This document shows positions 16,607-25,087 of a DNA stretch of 57,170 nucleotides, piece by piece. Positions within the stretch are counted from its first letter, which is position 1. The number at the start of each line of letters is the position of its first letter. Origin of the DNA: Actinomycetota bacterium (lineage in GTDB: Bacteria > Actinomycetota > Actinomycetes > S36-B12 > UBA5976); NCBI GenBank assembly GCA_947448865.1, contig CANFOW010000007.1, positions 1 to 57,170 on the forward strand, given 5' to 3'. Below the pieces are notes generated by a model. That model worked only from the letters and a program-made list of their open reading frames with translations, did no database searches and was not told the DNA's origin. The translations under genes were made by a program, and so were the position numbers.

Positions 16607-17065
16607 TTATCTATGCCGATTAAAGAATTCAGCTAGCAACTCGGCTGCATCCTGCGCAAGGACTCCGGACACTACAACGGCGCGATGAGGCAATCTACGG
16701 TCGCGAACTACATCCCACAGGGATCCAACTGCCCCAGCTTTGTCGTCAAAGGCTCCAAAAACTATTCGGGAAATCCGAGCCTGCATTGCAGTTCCAGCAC
16801 ACATCGTGCACGGTTCTAGCGTGACAACCAAGGTGCATTGGTCTAGACGCCAATTATTCAGTGAAGCTGCAGCTTGGCGCATCGCCACAATTTCGGCATG
16901 ACTCATGGGGTCATGGTCAGCTTCGCGGGTGTTGAAGCCCCGACCAATGATGACTCCGTCTGGGTTGAGGACTACAGCACCGACTGGGACCTCGCCTAAT
17001 TTCAAAGCCGAGCGGGCAAGATCCAAAGCTGAGTTCATTGCTTCGCGGTCGGCCTGACTCTCCAT
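16607..17065 (-). CDS. tadA: tRNA-specific adenosine deaminase
   Basis: 152 residues. The cytidine-deaminase zinc motifs are intact: His56-Ala-Glu58 and Pro85-Cys86-Thr-Met-Cys89, with the TadA-specific context FNTREADHDPMSHAEIVAM. TadA converts A34 to inosine in tRNA-Arg(ACG). Length matches E. coli TadA. It lies beside tRNA-Ser, as in many actinobacteria. Confidence 0.94.
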   Translation of the reverse strand: MESQADREAMNSALDLARSALKLGEVPVGAVVLNPDGVIIGRGFNTREADHDPMSHAEIVAMRQAAASLNNWRLDQCTLVVTLEPCTMCAGTAMQARISRIVFGAFDDKAGAVGSLWDVVRDRRLPHRAVVVSGVLAQDAAELLAEFFNRHR

Positions 17066-17119
17066 TGCATAAGTCTTGCACTTACCCGAGACCGATTATT
17101 CAGTTCGCTGGCAAATTGG

Positions 17120-17125
17120 TAGGCT
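17120..17125 (+). promoter_or_regulatory. -10 box (TAGGCT) driving the SAM-IV leader
   Basis: TAGGCT ends seven bases before the first base of the aptamer (17133), so the transcript is predicted to start at the riboswitch itself. Confidence 0.6.
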
Positions 17126-17132
17126 GACAATT

Positions 17133-17240
17133 GGTCAAGAGAAATAGCGCTAAGTCCCGGCTCGTTATTCGACAACCCTTGCTAACCGCGATGGGGTGCC
17201 CCGGTGTAAGACCAGGCCACGTATGTGGCAAGCGCGGGTC
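17133..17240 (+). ncRNA. SAM-IV riboswitch aptamer
   Basis: The stretch carries the conserved SAM-IV blocks in order: GGTCAAGAG, AAGTCCCGGCT, CGACAACCCT, CCGCGATGGGGTGCCCCGG, GTAAGACCAGG and GGCAAGCGCGGGTCC. GGTC (17133-17136) pairs with GACC (17210-17213) as P1. The 3' GCGGGTC forms the downstream pseudoknot strand. These blocks match the actinobacterial SAM-IV consensus known from Mycobacterium leaders. A gggtcc/gggccc hairpin (17236-17251) overlaps the aptamer end and could be the expression platform. The first downstream gene starts at 17304. Confidence 0.93.
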
Positions 17241-17303
17241 CACCTGGGCCCACATGGGGCAACTGAAGTTGACCTATGTTCCAACGTAATAAGGAGAAAC
17301 AAC

Positions 17304-18164
17304 GTGAAGTTCACTTCATCACGCCGCCTGGCTGCTGTCGCAGTTGCCGCACTTTTGGCAGCCTGCTCAAGCGGTTCGGCTGATAATGCGTCTGCAACCT
17401 CTGCGGCACCTACTGCTGCAGCATGCACACCAGCATCGCTCCAGACTTTGACAGCTGGCAAACTCACAGTCGCAACAGGTCAGCCTGCTTACTACCCATG
17501 GGTAATTGACGACAAGCCAGAAGCCGGAAAGGGCTTTGAAGCAGCAGTCGCATATGCAGTTGCAAAGCAACTTGGATATGCCGATACCGACGTCACATGG
17601 GTTCGCACTACCTTTGACAGCGCAATCACACCAGGTCCAAAGACTTTCGATTTCAACTTGCAGCAGTACACAATCACAGATGAACGTAAAGCAGCAGTAG
17701 ATTTCTCGAGCCCGTACTACACAACACCGCAAGCGATTGTTGCTGTTAAGGGTGGCAAGCTCGACGGAATCACCACTATCGCAGAACTCAAGAACGCCAA
17801 GCTTGGCGCTGGTGTTGGTACAACAGCAATCGACATCATTAAGACCACTGTTGGCACCGAGCCACAGGTCTTCAATGACAATGCTGCTGCAGTAGCTGCT
17901 CTCAAGAACGGTCAGATTGACGGCGTGGTTGTTGATCTTCCGACTGCGTTCTATTTGTCAGGTGTCGAAGTAGAAAACGGAATCATTGCAGGTCAGTTCC
18001 CATTGAGTGGAAGCGGCGACAATTTCGGTTTGCTTCTTGCAAAGGACAGCCCAATTACATCCTGTGTTTCACAAGCTGTTGACGCCCTCAAGGCAGATGG
18101 CACGCTGGACGCTCTAGCCGCAACGTGGCTGGGAACAGATGCAGGTGCAGCAGTACTGAAGTAA
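17304..18164 (+). CDS. Substrate-binding lipoprotein of a polar amino acid ABC transporter; methionine or related ligand inferred
   Basis: 286 residues from GTG 17304, chosen because AAGGAG lies 8 nt upstream and a lipoprotein signal peptide begins there (MKFTSSRRLAAV, lipobox LAAC with Cys21). The longer frame from 17196 runs through the riboswitch and is rejected. The mature protein is a type-II periplasmic binding domain (SBP_bac_3): KLTVATGQPAYYPWVIDD, TFDFNLQQYTITDERKAAVDFS and the late DNFGLLLAKDSP. It delivers ligand to the permease and ATPase downstream. Control by a SAM-IV aptamer points to methionine or a methionine precursor, although the fold is that of Gln/Arg/cystine binders rather than MetQ. 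Confidence 0.9.
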   Translation: MKFTSSRRLAAVAVAALLAACSSGSADNASATSAAPTAAACTPASLQTLTAGKLTVATGQPAYYPWVIDDKPEAGKGFEAAVAYAVAKQLGYADTDVTWVRTTFDSAITPGPKTFDFNLQQYTITDERKAAVDFSSPYYTTPQAIVAVKGGKLDGITTIAELKNAKLGAGVGTTAIDIIKTTVGTEPQVFNDNAAAVAALKNGQIDGVVVDLPTAFYLSGVEVENGIIAGQFPLSGSGDNFGLLLAKDSPITSCVSQAVDALKADGTLDALAATWLGTDAGAAVLK

Positions 18165-18183
18165 TGCTGATTCAATTATCCGC

Positions 18184-19095
18184 ATGAGTACTCACGACAG
18201 CCCGATCCACGACAACGTGGGTCGGGCTTTGTCGTCTGTTGATCCACTCGTGTGGTCTCCGAGTGCTCGCGAAGTACAACGCATCGCGTTGCGCAAGAAA
18301 CTTGCTCGCCGTCGAATAGTTGTTGCAGCCATTTCAACGTTGATTGTTTTAGGTTCACTTGCAGCGGTGCTTGTGACTTCACCAGGTTGGAAAGTTGTAA
18401 ACAAAACATTCTTTGACTGGAGTTACGGACTTACAGTTTTGCACTTGGTCATCAAGGGCATTTTGACCAACATTGGTCTGACGCTCATCGCATCTGTTGC
18501 AATTGGGATCATTGCAATGTGCCTTGCTTTAGCTCGCACTTCGAAGTCTGCGGCGATGACTCCGTTTCGTTTTTTGGCCACAGCATATGTAGATATTTTT
18601 CGCGGTGTTCCATTGCTCTTAGTTATTCTCTTGGTCGGTTTTGGAATTCCGGCACTGCGAATAAAAATCATTCCAAACAGCGTTCTGGTTCTCGGAACAA
18701 TTGCAGTCGTTCTCACCTATTCCGCTTATGTTGCTGAAGTAATACGCAGTGGAATTTTGTCTGTGCATCCAAGTCAACGTGCTGCCGCTCGTTCACTTGG
18801 TCTCAATCAATCTCAAACCTTGCGACACGTTGTGTTGCCGCAAGCAATCAAGCGCGTTGTTCCACCACTGTTAAACGATCTAGTCGCTTTGTTAAAAGAC
18901 ACTGGTCTGGTGTCGATTCTTGGAGTTATTGATGCAGTGCGTGCTGCACAAATAGAGGCATCGCGCACATTCAACTACACACCGTATGTGATTGCAGCAA
19001 TTCTCTTCTTGTTCATCACTATCCCACTTACCCGTTACACAGATCGCGTGTTACTCCGTTCCATTAGTCGACAGAATGCCGAGGGAACGGCATGA
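18184..19095 (+). CDS. Polar amino acid ABC transporter permease
   Basis: 303 residues from ATG 18184. An in-frame GTG at 18250 would give 281 residues and place the strong hairpin outside the gene; neither start has an obvious ribosome site. After a basic cytoplasmic N-terminus there are about six hydrophobic helices. The HisM/GlnP family hallmarks are YVDIFRGVPLLLVILLVGFG and the EAA loop SQRAAARSLGLNQSQTLRHV with VLPQAIKRVVPPLLND. It pairs with the following ATPase (4-bp overlap). A single permease gene implies a homodimeric channel. Confidence 0.93.
   Translation: MSTHDSPIHDNVGRALSSVDPLVWSPSAREVQRIALRKKLARRRIVVAAISTLIVLGSLAAVLVTSPGWKVVNKTFFDWSYGLTVLHLVIKGILTNIGLTLIASVAIGIIAMCLALARTSKSAAMTPFRFLATAYVDIFRGVPLLLVILLVGFGIPALRIKIIPNSVLVLGTIAVVLTYSAYVAEVIRSGILSVHPSQRAAARSLGLNQSQTLRHVVLPQAIKRVVPPLLNDLVALLKDTGLVSILGVIDAVRAAQIEASRTFNYTPYVIAAILFLFITIPLTRYTDRVLLRSISRQNAEGTA
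18199..18228 (+). terminator. Terminator-like hairpin between binding protein and permease (possible attenuator)
   Basis: AGCCCGA-t-CCAC and GTGG-g-TCGGGCT form an 11-bp stem around a six-base loop, followed by only TTT before gtcg. It sits inside the first codons of the permease frame as drawn from 18184. Its position suits partial termination that leaves the binding-protein mRNA in excess. Confidence 0.5.
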
Positions 19096-19835
19096 GTGTT
19101 CTTGATGTGCGAAACCTTCGTAAGAGTTTTGGAACTGAAGTGGTGCTCGCGGATTTATCTCTTGAGGTACCTGAGCACACAGCGACAGTTCTCATTGGTG
19201 CATCTGGATCCGGCAAGTCAACGTTGTTGCGTTGCATTAACTTGCTGGACACGATCGATGATGGATCCATTTACTTAGATGGACAAGAAATTTCTGATCC
19301 TGCAATTGACGTGGATCAGGTGCGCCGCAAACTCGGCATGGTTTTCCAGTCATTCAATCTTTTTCCGCACATGAGCGTGATTGACAACATCACGTTGTCT
19401 CCGAGAAAAGTCCACGGCGTATCACCAGAGCAAGCGCGTAGTGAGGCAATGGATTTGCTTACCCGATTCGGACTTGCTGATAAAGCAAACCAATTCCCTG
19501 ATCGCTTAAGTGGTGGTCAACAACAACGCGTTGCGATTATTAGGTCGATAGCGGTCAAACCACGTCTCTTGTTGCTAGATGAAGTGACATCAGCACTAGA
19601 TCCTGTTCTTGTTAATGAAGTGCTGTCAATCGTGCGTGACTTAAAGAGCGATGGCATGACGATGGTGCTCGCTACCCACGAGATGGGCTTTGCAACACAA
19701 GTTGCTGACGAAGTATGTTTCCTTGAAGCGGGACGAATCGTTGAACGAGGACCAGCCGCTCAAGTGATTCAGAATCCACAACTTCCTGCGACCCAAGAGT
19801 TTTTGCGCCGAGTGCACGAAGCTGGCCGACTTTAA
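19092..19835 (+). CDS. Polar amino acid ABC transporter ATP-binding protein
   Basis: 247 residues. Walker A GASGSGKST, Q-loop VFQSFNLFPHMSV, signature LSGGQQQRVAI, Walker B LLLLDEVTSALDP and H-loop ATHEMGFA match GlnQ/HisP-type ATPases. The Walker B Glu is followed by VTSALD, a common variant in this family. It energises the uptake system headed by the SAM-IV riboswitch and ends immediately beside the convergent ParB-like gene. Confidence 0.95.
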   Translation: MSVLDVRNLRKSFGTEVVLADLSLEVPEHTATVLIGASGSGKSTLLRCINLLDTIDDGSIYLDGQEISDPAIDVDQVRRKLGMVFQSFNLFPHMSVIDNITLSPRKVHGVSPEQARSEAMDLLTRFGLADKANQFPDRLSGGQQQRVAIIRSIAVKPRLLLLDEVTSALDPVLVNEVLSIVRDLKSDGMTMVLATHEMGFATQVADEVCFLEAGRIVERGPAAQVIQNPQLPATQEFLRRVHEAGRL

Positions 19836-20132
19836 CTAATCAGTTATCTCCAAGACCCGCGCGTGCAATGACGTGCGACCTTGTAATGCGGCGCGTACCG
19901 CTCGATGTAATCCGTCCTCTAAATACAACTTGCCCTGATATCGGATGACGTGGGCAAATATGTCACCAAAAAAGGTTGAGTCACTTGCGAGAAGCGCGTT
20001 TAAGTCCAAGGTGCTGCGAATAGTGGACAGATCAGCCAACCGGATTTGGCGTGGCGCGAGTTCGCCCCACTGTTCGCCAGTGAGTTGGGGTTCTGGGTAC
20101 GGCCGAGCATCCAGGACAGACTTGAAGATCAC
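19836..20132 (-). CDS. Small ParB/sulfiredoxin-fold-like protein, function unknown
   Basis: 98 residues from GTG. A C-terminal YLEDGLHRAVRAALQGR segment resembles the D/E-G-H-HR nucleotide-binding loop of ParB-like nuclease and sulfiredoxin domains (DGxHR). The N-terminal half has LADLSTIRSTLDLNALLASD. Small actinobacterial proteins of this kind are often annotated only as ParB-like or hypothetical. It abuts the ATPase stop in convergent orientation and diverges from ftsH. Assignment to the fold is by motif resemblance only. Confidence 0.5.
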   Translation of the reverse strand: MIFKSVLDARPYPEPQLTGEQWGELAPRQIRLADLSTIRSTLDLNALLASDSTFFGDIFAHVIRYQGKLYLEDGLHRAVRAALQGRTSLHARVLEITD

Positions 20133-20276
20133 CTTTTAACAATAAGCAGAAAATCACTAATTATGGGTTATTTGGTGACTAGTGCGTTCACCCTAGACGA
20201 AACGGTTTAGCGCAAAGTGCCAACGGGTAGTACCGTAAGAAGCCATTGTTCTATTCGGGAGTCGTCAGTACACCAC

Positions 20277-22268
20277 ATGAAAATCAAGTCCATTTATCGT
20301 TCCCCATTGTCCTGGATCTTGCTTGCCGTAGGTGTGATGCTGATAGGAAGTAACCTCCTGTCATCTTCTGGCAGCGTCAAGAAAGTTGATACCTGGCAGA
20401 TTGTTGATGACGTCCAACAAGGTCGGGCAAAGTCCGTCATTTTGGTTGACCGCGATCAAACAATTCAGGCAACTCTGACAGATGGATCGAAACTTACCTC
20501 GGACTACATCACTGGCCAGGGCACTGACTTAGTGACCATGCTTAAAGAGCAAAAGGCTGCCGGAAAACTTCCTGGCGGATACAACGTGGTTGTACCTCAC
20601 GATTCTTTCTGGGCAAGTTTGCTCATGTCAGTTCTTCCCGTCGTATTACTTCTTGGAATGCTGTTCTTCTTTATGGGACAAATGCAAGGTGGCGGACGCA
20701 TCATGCAGTTTGGAAAGTCCCGCGCAAAAATGATCACCAAAGATATGCCGCAAACAACTTTCGCGGATGTTGCTGGTGCCGATGAAGCGGTTGAAGAACT
20801 TCTCGAGATTAAAGAATTCCTACAGGCTCCTGCGAAATTCCAAGCACTTGGTGCAAAAATTCCCAAGGGCGTTCTTCTCTATGGTCCGCCTGGAACTGGA
20901 AAAACTTTGCTTGCGCGAGCAGTAGCTGGCGAAGCAGGAGTTCCGTTTTATTCAATTTCGGGTTCAGACTTTGTTGAAATGTTTGTTGGAGTCGGCGCAA
21001 GTCGTGTACGTGATTTGTTTGAGCAAGCAAAGACAAATGCTCCTGCCATTATTTTTATTGACGAAATTGATGCCGTAGGTCGTCACCGTGGTGCTGGTTT
21101 AGGTGGCGGTCATGATGAGCGCGAACAAACTCTTAACCAGATGCTTGTTGAAATGGACGGCTTTGATGTCAACACAGGCGTGATCCTGATCGCCGCAACA
21201 AACCGTCCCGATATTCTTGACCCTGCACTTTTGCGTCCAGGCCGTTTTGATCGACAGATCGCCGTTGATGTACCAGGTCTGACAGGACGCTTTGATGTTC
21301 TTAAGGTCCATGCAAAAGGCAAGCCGTTAGCAGACGACGTTGATTTGATGGCTGTTGCTCGACGCACCCCAGGTTTCACTGGTGCTGACTTAGCAAATGT
21401 GCTTAATGAAGCAGCATTGCTAACGGCACGCAAGGGCGAATCACTAGTGACGAATGCGATCTTGGATGAGTCAATTGATCGCGTTATTGGCGGTCCGCAA
21501 AAGCGAACTCGCTTAATGGGCGAACACGAACGCTTGATCACTGCTTATCACGAAGGTGGCCACGCACTTGTGGCTGCTTCGTTGCCAAACACTGACCCAG
21601 TTCACAAGATCACGATTCTGCCTCGTGGTCGCGCACTTGGGTACACGATGGTGCTTCCGGAATCGGAAAAGTACTCGACAACACGTAGCGAGATGCTTGA
21701 CCAACTTGCTTACATGCTTGGCGGACGCGCAGCTGAGGAAATGGTTTTCCATGATCCAACAACTGGCGCCAGTAACGACATTGAGAAAGCAACTGCTGTG
21801 GCACGCAAGATGGTCATGCAATTCGGTATGTCCGAACGTCTAGGTGCAATTCGTTTTGGTCAAGGCGATGGTGAAGTTTTCATGGGTCGCGACATGGGAC
21901 ACCAACGCGATTACTCCGAAGAAGTAGCCGGGATTATTGATGAAGAAGTTCGCGGTTTCATAGATGTTGCTCACCATGAGGCGTATGAAATTCTCAACGA
22001 AAATCGCGATGTTCTTGATGCACTCGTGCTTGAGCTGCTCGACAAGGAAACTTTGAATCGCGAAGAAATCGCTCGAATTTTCGAACCGCTTAAGCGACGT
22101 CCGCTGCGTCCAGCCTGGACTGGTTCGACTCGACGCGAGCCAAGCAATCGTCCTCCAGTTGTGCCACCAGTATCTGAACTGTCTCACGGCGTTTCAAGTA
22201 ATGGCCATGATGCAGAGGTGCTGCTCAATGAAAATTCGGATGCGAGTGACCCAAGGTCACAAGCGTGA
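20277..22268 (+). CDS. ftsH: ATP-dependent zinc metalloprotease FtsH
   Basis: 663 residues from ATG 20277; the frame extends upstream to a GTG at 20217, but the basic-hydrophobic N-terminus begins at 20277. Two membrane helices (about 9-29 and 120-140) flank the extracytoplasmic domain. The AAA domain has Walker A GPPGTGKT (203-210), [11 protein letters not shown] and the [23 protein letters not shown]. The protease centre is His425-Glu-Gly-Gly-His429, and the later Asp of [12 protein letters not shown] completes the zinc site. FtsH degrades misfolded and regulatory membrane proteins. It overlaps folE by 4 bp and opens the folate operon, a typical actinobacterial arrangement. Confidence 0.97.
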   Translation: MKIKSIYRSPLSWILLAVGVMLIGSNLLSSSGSVKKVDTWQIVDDVQQGRAKSVILVDRDQTIQATLTDGSKLTSDYITGQGTDLVTMLKEQKAAGKLPGGYNVVVPHDSFWASLLMSVLPVVLLLGMLFFFMGQMQGGGRIMQFGKSRAKMITKDMPQTTFADVAGADEAVEELLEIKEFLQAPAKFQALGAKIPKGVLLYGPPGTGKTLLARAVAGEAGVPFYSISGSDFVEMFVGVGASRVRDLFEQAKTNAPAIIFIDEIDAVGRHRGAGLGGGHDEREQTLNQMLVEMDGFDVNTGVILIAATNRPDILDPALLRPGRFDRQIAVDVPGLTGRFDVLKVHAKGKPLADDVDLMAVARRTPGFTGADLANVLNEAALLTARKGESLVTNAILDESIDRVIGGPQKRTRLMGEHERLITAYHEGGHALVAASLPNTDPVHKITILPRGRALGYTMVLPESEKYSTTRSEMLDQLAYMLGGRAAEEMVFHDPTTGASNDIEKATAVARKMVMQFGMSERLGAIRFGQGDGEVFMGRDMGHQRDYSEEVAGIIDEEVRGFIDVAHHEAYEILNENRDVLDALVLELLDKETLNREEIARIFEPLKRRPLRPAWTGSTRREPSNRPPVVPPVSELSHGVSSNGHDAEVLLNENSDASDPRSQA

Positions 22269-22876
22269 GCATCAACCCAATCGAGGAAGTTCCTGAACCG
22301 CCTGCGCAAGCACCATTTGATGCTGCGCGGATTGAAGCGGCAGTTCGGGAAATTCTGATTGGAATTGGCGAGAACCCTGATCGTGAAGGCCTGCGAGATA
22401 CACCTGCGCGCGTGGCAAAGTCATTTTCAGAAATTTTTGAAGGGCTTCACCGCACCGCAGATGAAGTCTTGACTACAACTTTTTCAATTGGACACGATGA
22501 GTTAGTTGTTGTTAAAGACATCACGGTCTATTCAACCTGCGAACATCACCTCGTACCTTTTCATGGCGTTGCACATGTGGGATACATTCCGAGCGACGAA
22601 GGCCGTATCACTGGTTTATCGAAAATTGCTCGACTCGTGGACCTGTTTGCTCGACGTCCACAAGTACAAGAAAGACTCACAACACAAATCGCAGACGCAA
22701 TGGTGCGCATACTTAACCCCCGCGGTGTCATTGTCGTGATTGAATGCGAGCACATGTGTATGTCTATGCGTGGAATTCGTAAGCCTGGAGCAACAACTGT
22801 GACCTCGGCGGTGCGTGGTCAATTGCGTGATTCAGCAACCCGTGCCGAAGCCATGGCACTGATCAGCGGCAAGTAG
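22265..22876 (+). CDS. folE: GTP cyclohydrolase I
   Basis: 203 residues, GTG start overlapping the ftsH stop. Key segments: [20 protein letters not shown], the zinc and active-site [40 protein letters not shown] and [11 protein letters not shown], giving the Cys/His/Cys zinc ligands. It converts GTP to 7,8-dihydroneopterin triphosphate, the first step of folate synthesis. Length matches type-I FolE. First of the fol genes. Confidence 0.97.
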   Translation: MSINPIEEVPEPPAQAPFDAARIEAAVREILIGIGENPDREGLRDTPARVAKSFSEIFEGLHRTADEVLTTTFSIGHDELVVVKDITVYSTCEHHLVPFHGVAHVGYIPSDEGRITGLSKIARLVDLFARRPQVQERLTTQIADAMVRILNPRGVIVVIECEHMCMSMRGIRKPGATTVTSAVRGQLRDSATRAEAMALISGK

Positions 22877-22883
22877 ATAATCC

Positions 22884-23741
22884 ATGCTCCACCCCACTGG
22901 GCTGCCACAACATCTCGAAGCATTGGATCGCACTCTCGTTATGGGAGTTCTGAACGTCACACCGGATTCATTCAGCGATGGCGGATTATTCAATCAGACT
23001 GACATTGCAATCGAACACGGTCTTTCATTAGCTGCACATGGCGCCGACATTGTTGACGTTGGCGGCGAATCAACGCGACCAGGTGCCGAGCGAATCTCAA
23101 TTGAGGACGAACTTTCTCGTGTCATTCCGGTTATTTCGGAATTGGCGAAAAACAATGTGGTTGTGAGCGTTGACACAATGCGAACTGAGGTAGCTCGCGA
23201 AGCATTGTTAGCCGGCGCAGTCATCGTAAATGACATAAGCGGCGGCCGTGCAGATTCACTTATGAATGAATTCATGTCAACGAATTCGTTTCCATTTATC
23301 ATCATGCATTGGCGCGGATTGTCGAATGTCATGACGCAACTGACCGACTACGACGATGTCGCACGCGATGTTGCTGGTGAACTCGCGTCGCAAGTCGCAG
23401 ATGCGGTAGATGCGGGTGTAGAACGAAGCCGCATTGTCATAGATCCAGGAATCGGCTTTGCGAAGACGACTCAACAAAATTGGCCCATCTTGCAGGACCT
23501 CGAAACTCTTGACGCGCTTGAACTCCCGGTTTTATGGGGGGTTTCGCGCAAGAAGTTTCTAGGTGAGTTGCTGGCTGACTCGCATGGGGAATTCCGAGAC
23601 ATGTCCGGTCGCGAAGCTGCGACAGTCGCCTTAACGACGTATCTTGCACTAGCAGGTGCGTGGGCCGTGAGAGTTCATGATGCACGTGCTTCCCGCGATG
23701 CGATAGACGTCATTGAACGACTAGGACAAATTCATGACTGA
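22884..23741 (+). CDS. folP: Dihydropteroate synthase
   Basis: 285 residues. The DHPS signatures are complete: MGVLNVTPDSFSDGG near the N-terminus, DIVDVGGESTRPGAERIS, VNDISGG, and the pterin-binding IVIDPGIGFAKTTQQNW and GVSRKKFLGELL. It joins p-aminobenzoate to the pterin pyrophosphate and is the sulfonamide target. Overlaps folB by 8 bp. Confidence 0.97.
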   Translation: MLHPTGLPQHLEALDRTLVMGVLNVTPDSFSDGGLFNQTDIAIEHGLSLAAHGADIVDVGGESTRPGAERISIEDELSRVIPVISELAKNNVVVSVDTMRTEVAREALLAGAVIVNDISGGRADSLMNEFMSTNSFPFIIMHWRGLSNVMTQLTDYDDVARDVAGELASQVADAVDAGVERSRIVIDPGIGFAKTTQQNWPILQDLETLDALELPVLWGVSRKKFLGELLADSHGEFRDMSGREAATVALTTYLALAGAWAVRVHDARASRDAIDVIERLGQIHD

Positions 23742-24090
23742 TCGGATTACGTTAACGGGATTGAAAGCTTTTGGTTACCACGGAGTTTTTGAGCAGGAGA
23801 AAAATCTAGGTCAAGAATTTATTGTTGACGTTGTGATTCACACAAGTTTTGATTCTGCGATTCAGACCGATGACGTGAGTTCAACAATTGATTACGGCTA
23901 CGTGGCGGAGTTGGTTCATCGCGTAGTGGTAGAAACCCGTTATGACCTCATTGAGTCGCTCGCGGACGACATCGCACGCCAAATTTGTGACCTCGCTGGT
24001 GTGCAACAGGTATTCGTGACAGTACACAAACCTCAAGCACCAATCACCGTGTCATTTGTCGATGTCAGTGTTACCCGAGTTTTGCCATGA
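23734..24090 (+). CDS. folB: Dihydroneopterin aldolase
   Basis: 118 residues beginning MTDRITLTGLKAFGYHGVFE, the FolB hallmark (GxHGVxxxE), followed by GQEFIVDVVIH and the Lys of VTVHKPQAPI. It cleaves dihydroneopterin to 6-hydroxymethyl-dihydropterin. Overlaps folK by 4 bp (ATGA), keeping the pathway order P-B-K. Confidence 0.96.
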   Translation: MTDRITLTGLKAFGYHGVFEQEKNLGQEFIVDVVIHTSFDSAIQTDDVSSTIDYGYVAELVHRVVVETRYDLIESLADDIARQICDLAGVQQVFVTVHKPQAPITVSFVDVSVTRVLP

Positions 24091-24602
24091 CACGCGTTGC
24101 CATTGCCCTTGGGTCTAATCTCGGAGACCGCTTGGGTCATCTGCAGGAAGCCGTTAAGCAACTGCGAAATAATCCACTTCTTGAAGTTGTTGCCGTATCT
24201 GCGGTTTATGAAACGGAACCGGTCGGGGGCCCCGACCAGGATGAGTTTTTCAACGCCGTTGCGATTGTGAATACGCAAGTTTCGCCCGAAGAATTGTTAG
24301 ACGCTATGCAGGAAATTGAGAATGCTCAGGGCCGTACCCGGGAAATACATTGGGGGCCGCGAACGCTAGATGTGGATATTCTTGCGATGGGTTCACTAGT
24401 TATGAATTCAGAGCGACTCGAATTACCACACCCTCGGGCGCACGAACGTGGGTTTGTTTTGATTCCGTGGGCACAAGTAGATCCGAGTTTTGAATTGCCA
24501 TTGCATGGTCGGGTAGCAGACCTAGCAGTGCGAGTAAGAGATTCAGGAATCGAAAGAATTTTCGAAGCCGATGTGTTTGATGAACGGAATCAGGACAGAT
24601 GA
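24087..24602 (+). CDS. folK: 2-amino-4-hydroxy-6-hydroxymethyldihydropteridine diphosphokinase
   Basis: 171 residues with VAIALGSNLGDRLGHLQEAV, VYETEPVGGPDQDEFFNAV, and the HPPK signature WGPRTLDVDILAMG and LELPHPRAHERGFVLIP. It transfers pyrophosphate to the hydroxymethylpterin just before the DHPS step. Overlaps the DUF3180 gene by 4 bp. Confidence 0.97.
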   Translation: MTRVAIALGSNLGDRLGHLQEAVKQLRNNPLLEVVAVSAVYETEPVGGPDQDEFFNAVAIVNTQVSPEELLDAMQEIENAQGRTREIHWGPRTLDVDILAMGSLVMNSERLELPHPRAHERGFVLIPWAQVDPSFELPLHGRVADLAVRVRDSGIERIFEADVFDERNQDR

Positions 24603-25087
24603 ATCTCGCACCAACGCGGCTAAGTTTCCTTGGTTCACTTGCACTTCTTTCCAGTTCGTTTGGTTGGGCATTGGCAAGGCTCTGGGTTAAGTGGTTTGGC
24701 CACAACCTTGCTGTTCACTGGCTGACAGTGACAACAATGTTTCTCGTAGCAGCAACTCTTATTGTTTGGGCTCTTATGATGAAGCCTCGAATTCAGCCAG
24801 AGCCAGGTAAACCCCGCATGCACCCACTCGTTGCCGCCCGTACTGCGGCACTTGCAATGTCCGCTTCGCGCATGGGTTCACTTGTGGCTGGATTTTATGT
24901 AGGTGTGTTGCTACTCAATCTTCCCGCGTGGGCCACACCAGCTAGTCGTGAGCGAGTAGTTCTCTGTGCTGTGACGGTTTTATTTAGCGTGGTCACTGTA
25001 GCGACAGCGCTGTGGATTGAACGTATGTGCCAACTTCCCAAGCCACCTGCTTCATCCGTGGCCGAAGGCACAGAATTAGGCGTTTAA
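24599..25087 (+). CDS. DUF3180 membrane protein
   Basis: 162 residues with four hydrophobic helices (about 9-27, 40-62, 92-112 and 118-140) and the tract RTAALAMSASRMGSLVAGFYVG, which is characteristic of DUF3180. Members typically sit directly after folK in actinobacteria. Function is unknown. It converges on the histidine kinase gene with a 12-bp overlap. Confidence 0.85.
   Translation: MNLAPTRLSFLGSLALLSSSFGWALARLWVKWFGHNLAVHWLTVTTMFLVAATLIVWALMMKPRIQPEPGKPRMHPLVAARTAALAMSASRMGSLVAGFYVGVLLLNLPAWATPASRERVVLCAVTVLFSVVTVATALWIERMCQLPKPPASSVAEGTELGV

Noticed and set aside
17196-17303. Upstream extension of the binding-protein frame (36 extra residues)
   Set aside because: It lies within the SAM-IV aptamer and leader; the true start at 17304 has AAGGAG and a lipoprotein signal peptide.
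17066-17303. Possible TPP riboswitch because of the GGGGTGCCCC segment
   Set aside because: The CTGAGA box is absent, and the order of conserved blocks matches SAM-IV throughout.
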